Origin: JAFGBI01 sp964480725
Lineage (GTDB): Bacteria > Myxococcota_A > Polyangia > Polyangiales > Polyangiaceae
Assembly (NCBI GenBank): GCA_964480725.1
Contig: CAYZQO010000028.1
Location: 10,498-74,497, forward strand
DNA length: 64,000 bases
Direction: 5' to 3'
Shown: in pieces, positions 36,514 to 44,985 of the stretch
How positions within the stretch are numbered: the stretch's first letter is position 1
Layout: the number at the start of each line of letters is the position of its first letter
Made by a program: the position numbers and the translations under genes
The notes under the pieces: generated by a model
Databases searched by the model: none
What the model was told of the DNA's origin: nothing
Seen by the model: the letters and a program-made list of their open reading frames with translations, nothing else

Positions 36514-37101
36514 TCACTGGTGGCACGCCACGCAGGTCCTCGGTGCGTCCCGCTCGGTGTGGCAATCGAGGCAGAACCCCATGTAGAAGGTCACTTTCCG
36601 CAGCCGATCCACCTGCTCGACGTCGCCGTGGCATTCCTGGCAGCGGACGCCGGAGGTCAGGTGACGGAAGTGGGGGAAATACACGTGATCGGGGTTGTAG
36701 TAGACGCGGACCCAGGGCACCTCCTCGCCGCGAGCGACGAAGCCCTTCAGCGTCTCGATCTCCGGGTGGTGGGGAATGATGTGGTCGTGGCAGCCGAGGC
36801 ATTTGGACGCCGCGGGGATGCCCGCGTTCTGCGAACGCTCGGCGGAGTCGTGGCAGTAATTGCAGTCGATCGCCTTGTCTGTCGCGTGCAGCCGGTGGGA
36901 GAACGCGATGGGCTGCTCGAGCGGGCCCGAGAACATCGCCCGATCGAAGGCCAGCTCCTGGCCGTAGTCCCGGGACCAGCGGGGCAAGAGCTCGAGCGCG
37001 ACGACGGTGCCGATGGCCACCACGCCGAAGAGGGCGACCAGCAGCGGTCCCGCGATCCCGCCGCGGAGTCGCCGCGATTCCGGGTTCGTCGCCGCGCTCA
37101 T
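36514..37101 (-). CDS. actA: Penta-haem cytochrome c, ActA-like
   Basis: A 195-aa membrane-anchored multi-haem cytochrome with a transmembrane helix at about 16-36. Five CxxCH motifs are CNYCH (80), CLGCH (101), CQECH (154), CLDCH (177) and CVACH (190). Additional histidines such as AFSHRLH, HHPE and HFRHL supply axial ligands. This matches ActA of alternative complex III, which takes electrons from the iron-sulfur subunit. In most clusters actA is first; here it comes after actF. The ATG overlaps the actF stop by four bases. Confidence 0.88.
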   Translation of the reverse strand: MSAATNPESRRLRGGIAGPLLVALFGVVAIGTVVALELLPRWSRDYGQELAFDRAMFSGPLEQPIAFSHRLHATDKAIDCNYCHDSAERSQNAGIPAASKCLGCHDHIIPHHPEIETLKGFVARGEEVPWVRVYYNPDHVYFPHFRHLTSGVRCQECHGDVEQVDRLRKVTFYMGFCLDCHTERDAPRTCVACHQ

Positions 37102-38429
37102 GGCCTCGTCTCCGGCGAGCCGCCGCCGAACTCGCGGGCGAAGATCTCGTCTCCGACCGGCATGATGGGGACCCGGGTGAACAGGGCATGGACCGCGTAC
37201 CAACCCAGGCCGAGGCAGCCCAGGAGCGCCAGGGCCGAGGTGGCGAGAGGTCCGAGCGGCGCGGCGTCGTGGAGCGAGTGCGCCTCCGCAGGTCCGGCGC
37301 CAGCGAGGGCGAGGATCGGCGGCGCGATCTCGACGAACCGGGCGAGGAAGATCCCAACCACGACGGCGGCGGCGACCGGGCCGAGCAGGGCTCGGCTTGA
37401 CTTGACCTTGCGGAAGAGCAGCGCCGAGAACGGGACGAGGAAGTAGAGGCCGAGCGTGAGCCAGGAGACGCTCGCCCAGGGGGTGCCGACCCCCCGTTCG
37501 CGGGTGATGAGGTAGGAGGTTTCCTCCGGCAGGTTGCCGTACCAGATGGTGAGGTACTGCGACCAGAAAAAGTCAGTGTTCACGAGGGTGAAGGCGAAGA
37601 GCAAGGTCGCGAGGTCCCGCTGGCGCGGCGCGGTGAGGAAGTGCGACAGCGGCAGGGTCCGCCGCAGGCCGAGGGACAACAGCACCAGGAGCGCGAGCCC
37701 CGAGAACAGCGCGCCGATGAAGTGCCAGGCCCCGAAGAGCGTGCTGATCCAGGTCGGGTCGAGCGCCATCACCAGGTCGAAGCCGAGCAGGGAGAAGCAG
37801 GTGGCGAACACGATGCACACGGCCGGCGCCAACACCGCCAGGCGACGCTCGCAGCGGAGGGCCTCCGCCGCGCCGTCCTCGATGCCCTGGGCGAGCCACC
37901 GACCAAGCCCATCGTCGAAGCGACGACGGACCTGAGGCAGGCAAAAATCGCGCCGGAACGAGTAATAGAGGAACCACAGCGAGACGCCGTACGCCAGGCC
38001 CAGACACCCGAGCACCCGGGCGTCCCAGAACCCCCGCACCAGCCACGCCGCCCGGCCCCCCTGCAGGTGGTGAGCGTGCGCCCAGGGGAGGAAGTCACCG
38101 CCGAAGCCGAGCAACAGGAGGACGCCGACAACGGCGAGGGGCATCAGCACGAGGCTCCCCTCGGCGAGTCGTCGATAGGCGCGCCCCCACTTCGCCCCAG
38201 TGAGCTGGAAGATCGCGGAGAGCACGGGGCCCGACACCCCGAGGCCGGCCACCATGACCGTGCTCACGAGCAGGGCGACGTACGCGGCCGCCGGTCGCCC
38301 GCCGACGAGGCTGGCGGCGATCCCGACGGCGCCGAGGCCGAGGGACGCGACGGCGGCGGTCTTCACGCCCGGGCCGACCGCGCGCGGCGCCGCCTGGAGC
38401 ACGCGTTCGACGAGCTTGCGCCGGCTCAC
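37098..38429 (-). CDS. actF: ActF-like membrane subunit of alternative complex III
   Basis: A 443-aa polytopic membrane protein with about ten helices, without haem motifs. Segments such as FSLLGFDLVMALDPTWISTLFGAWHF, TDFFWSQYLTIWYGNLPEET and the position after actD fit ActF of the quinol:cytochrome c oxidoreductase. The GTG at 38427-38429 overlaps the actD stop, and its own stop overlaps actA. Confidence 0.88.
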   Translation of the reverse strand: MSRRKLVERVLQAAPRAVGPGVKTAAVASLGLGAVGIAASLVGGRPAAAYVALLVSTVMVAGLGVSGPVLSAIFQLTGAKWGRAYRRLAEGSLVLMPLAVVGVLLLLGFGGDFLPWAHAHHLQGGRAAWLVRGFWDARVLGCLGLAYGVSLWFLYYSFRRDFCLPQVRRRFDDGLGRWLAQGIEDGAAEALRCERRLAVLAPAVCIVFATCFSLLGFDLVMALDPTWISTLFGAWHFIGALFSGLALLVLLSLGLRRTLPLSHFLTAPRQRDLATLLFAFTLVNTDFFWSQYLTIWYGNLPEETSYLITRERGVGTPWASVSWLTLGLYFLVPFSALLFRKVKSSRALLGPVAAAVVVGIFLARFVEIAPPILALAGAGPAEAHSLHDAAPLGPLATSALALLGCLGLGWYAVHALFTRVPIMPVGDEIFAREFGGGSPETRP

Positions 38430-38980
38430 GGGCGCCCCTCCTCGGCGAGCCTTTGCACCTCGACGGCCCCGGCGTTCTCCAGGATTTCGCGCGCCCGTTC
38501 GAGCTCGCGGTCGTCACCCACAACCCAGACCCCGAACCGGTCGCGGGCGAACGCGGCGCGGTAGCCGCGCGGCGGGGGCCCGAAGGCGGGCAGCCCCGCG
38601 AACGCGAGCAGTCCGCCGAGGGTGAACAGGGCGCCGAAGAGGATGGTGAGCTCGAAGCCGACGACCACGATCGGCACCACCGAGTAGACCGGCTTGCCGC
38701 CCACGACCAGCTCCCAGACCGCCGCGGTCAAGAGGGCTAGTACGAGGCCGGTGATCAGCCCGGCGGCAGCGCCGGTGAAGGTGACGAACCGGACCCCGCT
38801 TCGACCCGGGCTGACCATCCGCAGCACCCGCTCGTCGGGGACCGGAGAGTAGACGTCGACCACCGCGAGCTTGCCGTCGCCGAGCCCGCACAGGGCGGCA
38901 TGCAGGCAGTCCACGTGGGCAAAGACGCCGAGCAGGCCCTGCCCGGAGCGGTCCACCCCGCGGTCGCGGCGCCGGCTCAC
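38426..38980 (-). CDS. actD: ActD-like membrane protein (DUF3341 type)
   Basis: A 184-aa protein with two transmembrane helices (GAAAGLITGLVLALLTAAVW and PIVVVGFELTILFGALFTLG) between a soluble N-terminal part (VDVYSPVPDERV) and a C-terminal domain with DRFGVWV. It is the ActD/DUF3341 pattern of alternative complex III. Start at GTG 38978-38980 overlapping the actC stop by four bases. Frames much longer upstream are shadows of actC. Confidence 0.85.
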   Translation of the reverse strand: MSRRRDRGVDRSGQGLLGVFAHVDCLHAALCGLGDGKLAVVDVYSPVPDERVLRMVSPGRSGVRFVTFTGAAAGLITGLVLALLTAAVWELVVGGKPVYSVVPIVVVGFELTILFGALFTLGGLLAFAGLPAFGPPPRGYRAAFARDRFGVWVVGDDRELERAREILENAGAVEVQRLAEEGRP

Positions 38981-40344
38981 GAGGCGCCTCCCCGCACCGG
39001 GTGCGGCATCGATTCCTTCACCTCGGCGACCGACAGGGCGGGGAGGACCTTGATGAACCCGAGGAACAGGAGGAAGAACCAGCCGAAGGACCCGGCGACG
39101 ATCCCCCACTCCACCCAGGTTGGCCAGTACGTGCCCCAGGCGTGCGGCAGGAAGTCGTGGGCGAGCGAGGTGACGATGATGTTGAAGCGCTCGAACCACA
39201 TGCCGAGGTTGACGGCCATGCTGACCAGGAACAGACCCAGCAGGCTGGTCCGGACGCGCTTCGAGAAAAACAGCAGCGGGATGACCGCGTTGCACAGCAC
39301 CATGCCCCAGAAGACCACCGCGTACTCGCCGGTGGGGCGGTACCGGAACACCGCGACCTCGAAGGGATTGCCCATGTACCAGGCCAGGAAGAACTCGACG
39401 CCGTAGGCGTAGCCGACCACCAGGGAGGTGAAGAGCAGCACCTTCGCCATGCCCTCGAGGTGGTAGATGCGGATGATGTGCTCCACGCGGAACACGCGCC
39501 GGAGGGGGATGCCGATGGTCAGGACCATGGCCAACCCGGACAGGATCGCCCCGGCGACGAAGTAGGGAGCGAAGATGGTGGTGTGCCAGCCGGGGACCAC
39601 GCTCATCGCGAAATCCCAGCTGACCACCGAGTGCACCGAGATGACCAGCGGCGTGGCGAGCCCCGCGAGCAGGACGTACGCCGCGCCATAATGCTTCCAC
39701 TGGCGCACCGAGCCCACCCACCCCAGGCTCAGGATCCGCCACACCGGACGCAAGAGCGGGCGCGACTCGCGCTCCCGGATGGACGCGATGTCGGGGACCA
39801 GGCCGATATAGAAGAAGACGGCGCTCACCGTCAGGTAGGTGCTGATCGCGAGCACGTCCCAGACCAGCGGTGACCGGAAGTTCGGCCACAGCTCCCGGCC
39901 GTTGGGGTACGGCAAGATGTAGTACATCACCCAGAGCCGCCCCAGGTGGATGAGCGGGAAGAGTCCGGCCGTCATCACGGCGAAGATGGTGGACGTCTCC
40001 GCCGCCCGGAAGATGGCGGTGCGCCACGGCACTCGGAGCAGGAACAAGATCGCCGAAACCAGCGTGCCGGCGTGGCCGATGCCGACCCAGAACACGAAGG
40101 TGGTGATCAGCGCTCCCCAGCCCACGGGGTTGTTCAGGCCGGTCACGCCCATGCCCTGGAAGACGAGGTAGGTCCAGCAACCCCCACCCAAGGCGACCAG
40201 CGCCAGGCACAGGCCGAGCAACGCTAGATACCAACGCCCCGGCCGACCGAGCGTGGCCAGAATGTCGTCCTCGACGCGGGCGTAGCTGAAATCGCCCTGG
40301 TTCCTCACCCGGACGGGGTCGACGTGGTGCGCCGCGGCGCTCAC
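38977..40344 (-). CDS. actC: ActC-like NrfD-family quinol-binding membrane subunit
   Basis: A 455-aa NrfD/PsrC-type protein with about ten transmembrane helices. Typical features are FVFWVGIGHAGTLVSAILFLL, AAETSTIFAVMTAG and WDFAMSVVPGWHTTIFAPYF. It binds quinol next to ActB and is part of the electron entry to alternative complex III. The GTG at 40342-40344 is one base after the actB stop. Confidence 0.93.
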   Translation of the reverse strand: MSAAAHHVDPVRVRNQGDFSYARVEDDILATLGRPGRWYLALLGLCLALVALGGGCWTYLVFQGMGVTGLNNPVGWGALITTFVFWVGIGHAGTLVSAILFLLRVPWRTAIFRAAETSTIFAVMTAGLFPLIHLGRLWVMYYILPYPNGRELWPNFRSPLVWDVLAISTYLTVSAVFFYIGLVPDIASIRERESRPLLRPVWRILSLGWVGSVRQWKHYGAAYVLLAGLATPLVISVHSVVSWDFAMSVVPGWHTTIFAPYFVAGAILSGLAMVLTIGIPLRRVFRVEHIIRIYHLEGMAKVLLFTSLVVGYAYGVEFFLAWYMGNPFEVAVFRYRPTGEYAVVFWGMVLCNAVIPLLFFSKRVRTSLLGLFLVSMAVNLGMWFERFNIIVTSLAHDFLPHAWGTYWPTWVEWGIVAGSFGWFFLLFLGFIKVLPALSVAEVKESMPHPVRGGAS

Positions 40345-40345
40345 A

Positions 40346-43279
40346 CTACACCTCCTCCGGCGTCGAGTGCACCCGCCGGAGGTAGACCACCCCGGGCCGG
40401 GTGTTCAGCGACCAGTCGAGCAGGCGGTACGCCCGCGGATCCTGCGCCAGTTGCGTGACTCGGGCCGAGCTCTCCCGGAAGTCTCCGAAGCTGAGCGCCC
40501 CGGTCGGACAGGTCTGCACGCAGGCGGGTCGGATCTCCTGATCGCGCACCGTCCGCCCCTCGGCCTTGGCGCGGTTGGTAGCCTCGCGGATGCGCTGGAT
40601 GCAGAACGTGCACTTCTCCATTACGCCGCGGGAACGAACGGTCACGTCCGGATTGAGCTGCTGGTTCTCCGGCTCGGGGCGGGGCCAGTCGAAGTAGTTG
40701 AACCGCCGGACCTTGTAGGGGCAGTTGTTGGCGCAGTAGCGGGTCCCGATGCACCGGTTGTAGATCTGTGCGTTGAGCCCGTCGGGCGTGTGATAGGCGG
40801 CGAACACCGGGCACACGGTTTCGCAGGGGGCCTGGGTGCAGTGCTGGCACATGACCGGAAGCCAGCGGATCCGCTGCCCCCCCCGGGGCGCCGGGGCCAC
40901 GTGTTTCTCGATGCGAATCCAGGACTGTTCGCGCCCCAGGCGCACCTGCTGCTGCCCCACCGTGGCCACGTTGTTCTCGGCGTAGCAGGCCACCACACAG
41001 GCGCCGCAGCCTGTGCACAGGTCGAGGTCGACCACCATCCCCCAGCGGTGCTCCGGGTGCGTGGTCAGCGGCACTATGTTCTCCGGGACGGGCTGCCCGC
41101 CCGAAAAGACCTCGTCTGCCGGCATCGGCAGCGGCTTGCCGTGCGGCTCCTCCCCCGGTGGCGGCAGCTCCTCACCGTGTCGGGTCAGGATCGGGAACCG
41201 GCCCACGCGAGCGTCGGGCAGCTCGACCCCGAGGGCCAGGAAGCGCTCTGCCGACTCCGTGCCCCCGGAGACGCTGGTGAGCTCGCCCGGGCCGAGGCGG
41301 GTCACCGCGACCCGGGTGGCGGCGAGCGCGAGGGCTCCGCTCGGGGCGTCGAGCACCGGCGCGACGAGGGCCATGACGTTGCCGCTCGCCATCCCGTCTG
41401 CGGTGTGGAGGCGCCCCCCGCCGCAGCGGACGGCGACCGTGCCCGGTGCCAGCTCGGGATCGATCAGCGCGGGTCCCCGGAGCTCGACACCCCGCGCCTC
41501 CAGGCTGAGCCGATCGCCGGGGCGGATCCCGTGCGACTCGGCCAGATCTGCGGACACCTCGACGGGCACCTCCCAGGCCGTCTGCGTGAGCGAGTCGGGG
41601 GTTTCGAGCAGCCAGGACCGCGTCGCCTCCCGCCCATCGTGGAGCAGGGAGGACATGGCGACAACGAGCGCGGCATCAGCTGCCGCTGAGGTCGTGGGGC
41701 TCGGGACCACCTCGAGCCCTCGGGGGAGGCCCGCGGAGAGCTCGACGGCCGTCGCGGGCACGTCTTCGGCGAACGAGCCGCCGACGACCAGGACGTCGTC
41801 GAGCTCCCGCGACGTGCGCCGGGCCCAGCGCTCCACCACGTAAGGCTTGAAGTCGCTGTGCCGGGTCGAGCGCCCTGCGCGGCGGACCAAATCTATCAGC
41901 ACGTCGCCCGCGTGGCGCGAGGCGTGGAGGGGCGCACGGACCGGCTGCATCATGCCGGAGATCCCCCGCGCCACGTCGAAATCACCCCAGGACTCCAGGG
42001 GATGGTGTACCGGAAGGACGACGTGCGCCTGCGCGGTGGTTTCGTCGTGCTCGGCGGCGAGGGCGACCAGGAACTTGCTGGCGCCGAGGCGCGCGGCCGC
42101 CTCCTGCGGCAGCGAGTGGGCGGGGTTGGACCCCTGCACGAGCAGGACGTCCAGGTCGGCCGCGCTCGCGGCGAGGGCGATTGCGGCGCGCGTCGGGCTG
42201 GCCTTGGACAGGGCCGTCTCCGCTCCGTAGCGGAGCGCGCGCCCGACGGCGCCCAGCAGGGCGTTGGTGAGCAGGACCGCCGCGTGCACCGAGCTCGCTT
42301 GCGCGGTGGCGACCTCCGAACCGCCGTAGAGCACGAGCGGGGCGTGCGCGGTGACCAGCAGCTCGGCGAGCGGCTCGACGTCGATCCCACTCCGGGGCGC
42401 GCCCAGCGCGGCGATCGCGGCCTGATACCGCGCCGCGCGCTCCGCCGGCAGGCCGTCTCGCCGTCGCCGGAACACGGCCCCGAGGAGTTCCACGGCCGCG
42501 GCGCTCAGGGCATCGGCGGGGACGGCGCGAAATCGATCGGCCCCGGTCGCCGTGAGGTTGCGCCGTGGACCCCAGTACTCGAGCGCCATCCGACGGCCCG
42601 AGGCGCCGAAGCCGTGCTCGGCGGCCCACTCGCGCGATAGCTTGACCGGTGACAGGAAGCCGTCGAGGAAATCCGCGCCGAGGGAGGCGACGAAGTCCGT
42701 CCCGCGGAGGTCGACGAAGGGGACCTCTGACCTGTCGAACACCACGCCCGACGCGTGAGCTAGCGCGGTCAGGGCCGCGGGCTCGTGGTGCACCAGGGTG
42801 GCTCCGGGCCAGGTCGCCAGCGCGTCTGCCAGCAGCTCCTCGAAGGCCCCGCTCTCGAGCCCGGTGAAGACGCCGAGGCTGCGAGCGCCCCGGAGACGGG
42901 TCGCGACCTCGCCCAGCGCCTCCTCCCAGCTCGCGTCCACCAGGCGCCCTTCGCGCCGGATCAGCGGGCGAGCCACGCGGTGGGGCGAGTAGAGCCCCTG
43001 GATGAACGCCTGACCGCGCGCGCAGAGGGCGCCCTGGTTGATGGGGTGCGCGGGGTTGCCTTCGAGCTTGATGGGGCGTGCCTCCCGCGTCTTGACCACC
43101 ACCCCGCAGCCCGCGGGGCACGCGCGGCAGACGGTGGCGAAGTAGGCGGCGACGCCCGGGGTCAGTTCGCGCAGCGGCGTCAGGTACGCCTGGAGTCGCT
43201 CCTTGGGCGCCCCGTGGCAGGAGGTCGCCGTCGCCGCGCCGATCAGCCCCATCAGTTCGAGGAACCTGCGTCTCTCCAT
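40346..43279 (-). CDS. actB: ActB-like molybdopterin-fold/iron-sulfur fusion protein
   Basis: A 977-aa two-part subunit. Residues 1-700 have the fold of molybdopterin oxidoreductases, with a Cys set C51, C54, C58 and C86 able to bind an extra cluster; ActB of other phyla has no molybdenum cofactor here. Residues about 745-950 contain ferredoxin motifs CTGCGACVVAC, CQHCTQAPCETVCP, CIGTRYCANNCP and CTFC/CVQTCP for four clusters. The N-terminus (RRRFLELMGLIGAATATSC) looks like a Tat signal with a possible lipobox at Cys21. The iron-sulfur part probably passes electrons from ActC to ActA. Confidence 0.92.
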   Translation of the reverse strand: MERRRFLELMGLIGAATATSCHGAPKERLQAYLTPLRELTPGVAAYFATVCRACPAGCGVVVKTREARPIKLEGNPAHPINQGALCARGQAFIQGLYSPHRVARPLIRREGRLVDASWEEALGEVATRLRGARSLGVFTGLESGAFEELLADALATWPGATLVHHEPAALTALAHASGVVFDRSEVPFVDLRGTDFVASLGADFLDGFLSPVKLSREWAAEHGFGASGRRMALEYWGPRRNLTATGADRFRAVPADALSAAAVELLGAVFRRRRDGLPAERAARYQAAIAALGAPRSGIDVEPLAELLVTAHAPLVLYGGSEVATAQASSVHAAVLLTNALLGAVGRALRYGAETALSKASPTRAAIALAASAADLDVLLVQGSNPAHSLPQEAAARLGASKFLVALAAEHDETTAQAHVVLPVHHPLESWGDFDVARGISGMMQPVRAPLHASRHAGDVLIDLVRRAGRSTRHSDFKPYVVERWARRTSRELDDVLVVGGSFAEDVPATAVELSAGLPRGLEVVPSPTTSAAADAALVVAMSSLLHDGREATRSWLLETPDSLTQTAWEVPVEVSADLAESHGIRPGDRLSLEARGVELRGPALIDPELAPGTVAVRCGGGRLHTADGMASGNVMALVAPVLDAPSGALALAATRVAVTRLGPGELTSVSGGTESAERFLALGVELPDARVGRFPILTRHGEELPPPGEEPHGKPLPMPADEVFSGGQPVPENIVPLTTHPEHRWGMVVDLDLCTGCGACVVACYAENNVATVGQQQVRLGREQSWIRIEKHVAPAPRGGQRIRWLPVMCQHCTQAPCETVCPVFAAYHTPDGLNAQIYNRCIGTRYCANNCPYKVRRFNYFDWPRPEPENQQLNPDVTVRSRGVMEKCTFCIQRIREATNRAKAEGRTVRDQEIRPACVQTCPTGALSFGDFRESSARVTQLAQDPRAYRLLDWSLNTRPGVVYLRRVHSTPEEV

Positions 43280-43313
43280 GAACGATCCTCGTCGGAAGCC
43301 GGCGCTGAAGCCA

Positions 43314-44144
43314 TCAACGGTGATGGGGGACGGGTGGGGGAGACGCGGTGCCCGCCTGGGCCAAGGACGAGAGGTTCCGCTGTCCCTTGAACACGAGCCA
43401 GCCCCCCGTCACCGTCATGGCCACGGCGAGCAACACCGGCGCCAGCCGCCCGAACCTGCGAAAGGCGTGCCCGGAGACGAGCCCCACGGCGGCGAGCAGC
43501 GGGACGGTGCCCGCCCAGAACGCCAGCATCGCGAGCCCGCCGCCGAGCGCCGAGCCCGCGGTGACGGCCCGCGCGAACGCGACGTAGAGCACGCCGCAGG
43601 GCAAGAGCGCTGTGAGGAGCCCCAGCCCGAACATGCCGAGCCCATGCCCCGAGGTGACCAGCCGCCGCAGCCCGCGCGTCAACACCCCTCCCGCCCCGCC
43701 GCGATACACCGCCGGGCGGCGCAGTTCCAGCAGACCGACGGCGACGATGCCGACCCCGAGCAACAGCTGGATCCACCCGCCCACCGCGCGCGACGCGAAG
43801 AGCGAGCCGATGGCAACCCCCGCCGCCCCGAGCAGCATGCCGATCAGCGCGTAGCCGATGCCACGACCGGCGTGGTAGGCGAACTGCCAACCGGCGAGCC
43901 GCCCCCCGAAGCGCCCCCCGCCGGCCGCGGTCTGAGCACAGCCCTGCTGTCCCCTGCAATTCCCGAGGCTGCTGCCGTCGGGCGTCGCCATCACGGGCGG
44001 GTGACTCGGGCTCGCCGTATCGGTGCTGGGCAAGGCACCGAGTGGCGCCGAGGCTACGGCGATGATTGGTCCACACATCGTCGTGCAGTGGAGCGACGAG
44101 GCGAAGCCCAGCGCGAGCATGAGGCCCAGGTCGAGAGTCTCCAT
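43314..44144 (-). CDS. TauE/SafE (DsbD-like) membrane protein of oxidase assembly
   Basis: A 276-aa membrane protein with six or more helices and two signature motifs of the sulfite-exporter/DsbD-related family often found beside cbb3 operons: SSLHCTTMCGP near the N-terminus and LLPCGVLYVAF in the middle. A Cys-containing loop (NCRGQQGC) sits between helices. In cbb3 operons such proteins are thought to deliver copper or reductant during assembly. It is the first gene, 34 bases before actB, so the operon promoter should lie upstream of 44144. Confidence 0.78.
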   Translation of the reverse strand: METLDLGLMLALGFASSLHCTTMCGPIIAVASAPLGALPSTDTASPSHPPVMATPDGSSLGNCRGQQGCAQTAAGGGRFGGRLAGWQFAYHAGRGIGYALIGMLLGAAGVAIGSLFASRAVGGWIQLLLGVGIVAVGLLELRRPAVYRGGAGGVLTRGLRRLVTSGHGLGMFGLGLLTALLPCGVLYVAFARAVTAGSALGGGLAMLAFWAGTVPLLAAVGLVSGHAFRRFGRLAPVLLAVAMTVTGGWLVFKGQRNLSSLAQAGTASPPPVPHHR

Positions 44145-44351
44145 GGTGGCCCGAGGGGCCCCCCGGCTGCCGGAAAGCGGGGGAGCCCCGACCCTATCCG
44201 CGACCGCGCGCCGATGGAACCCGGATCTCGGGGACCTGGCGGAGGAGTGCCTGTTTCTCGAGCCGCCTTCTCAGTGCGACCCCGGAGTCACCTCGTGACT
44301 GGTGGCAATCCCTCCTCGCCACCGCGTTGCCGCCGGCGTCGCTACGCACAC

Positions 44352-44417
44352 TCAATCGGGGGTTGCTCGCGGCAACACCAACTCCCCTTCCATGGTCGCG
44401 CGGGCGAGCGCGACCCA
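44352..44417 (-). pseudogene. Short alpha-2-macroglobulin C-terminal relic
   Basis: On the minus strand the reading VALARATMEGELVLPRAT resembles the last beta-strands of bacterial alpha-2-macroglobulin (compare VAELARATVAGEFVVPPAT at 61375-61722 in this window). Only about 20 codons remain, followed by a stop. It is a trace of an ancient copy, not a gene. Confidence 0.4.
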
Positions 44418-44950
44418 ACGAGGTGCGCCTCGGCAAGGCGAGTCGGAACCGGGGATAGCTACGGTCGCTGGTGATCGTCTCCGCTCCGCGTGGGTTGCGG
44501 GGCTCGGGGAGAGGCCGTCGCTGCCTCGCGGTCCTCCCGACCCAAGGGGGACGCGGTCCGCTGAACTGACGGCCGGCCGTGTCACCGGGTCGCGGTGGCC
44601 GCGAGCGGGGCGTGGGCGCCACGGATCGGCATCGGGACGGAGCGGACCACGAGGTCCCCAACCCATCGCCCGCGCTGCCGCGAAGTGCGCGATCGGCCTG
44701 CCGCGAAATGCGCGAACACGGCAAGTCTAAACAAGCAATCAAGTCTCGCGTGAATCCTATGGAACGGGGGTGCAGTTCTTCACACCTGCGAGCGCTCCCG
44801 GTGGCCGTTCGCAGCCCGCCGTCGGTGACGTTCCATGCCGATTTCTCCGCCTCCCAGCGCATGGACCCGCCACCGCCGTCACCGCTACGCGCGGACCTTT
44901 GAACCGCAAGCGGACGCCGATTTTCGGCAGACGTTGCCCGACATCCAAGG

Positions 44951-44956
44951 TATACT
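44951..44956 (+). promoter_or_regulatory. -10-like TATACT upstream of the FGE-domain lipoprotein
   Basis: TATACT is one base from the sigma-70 -10 consensus and stands out in this GC-rich region. It lies 29 bases before the ATG. No good -35 box at 17 bases. Confidence 0.4.
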
Positions 44957-44985
44957 GCAACGAGTCTCAACACTGGAGATTGGAA

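Larger units (their letters stand above)
44145..44985. other. Gene-poor divergent region with decayed sequence
   Basis: 841 bases between the ACIII-cbb3 operon and a lipoprotein gene. It should contain the operon promoter. Apart from a short alpha-2-macroglobulin-like relic (see 44352-44417) and a -10-like TATACT I recognise nothing coding. Confidence 0.4.
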
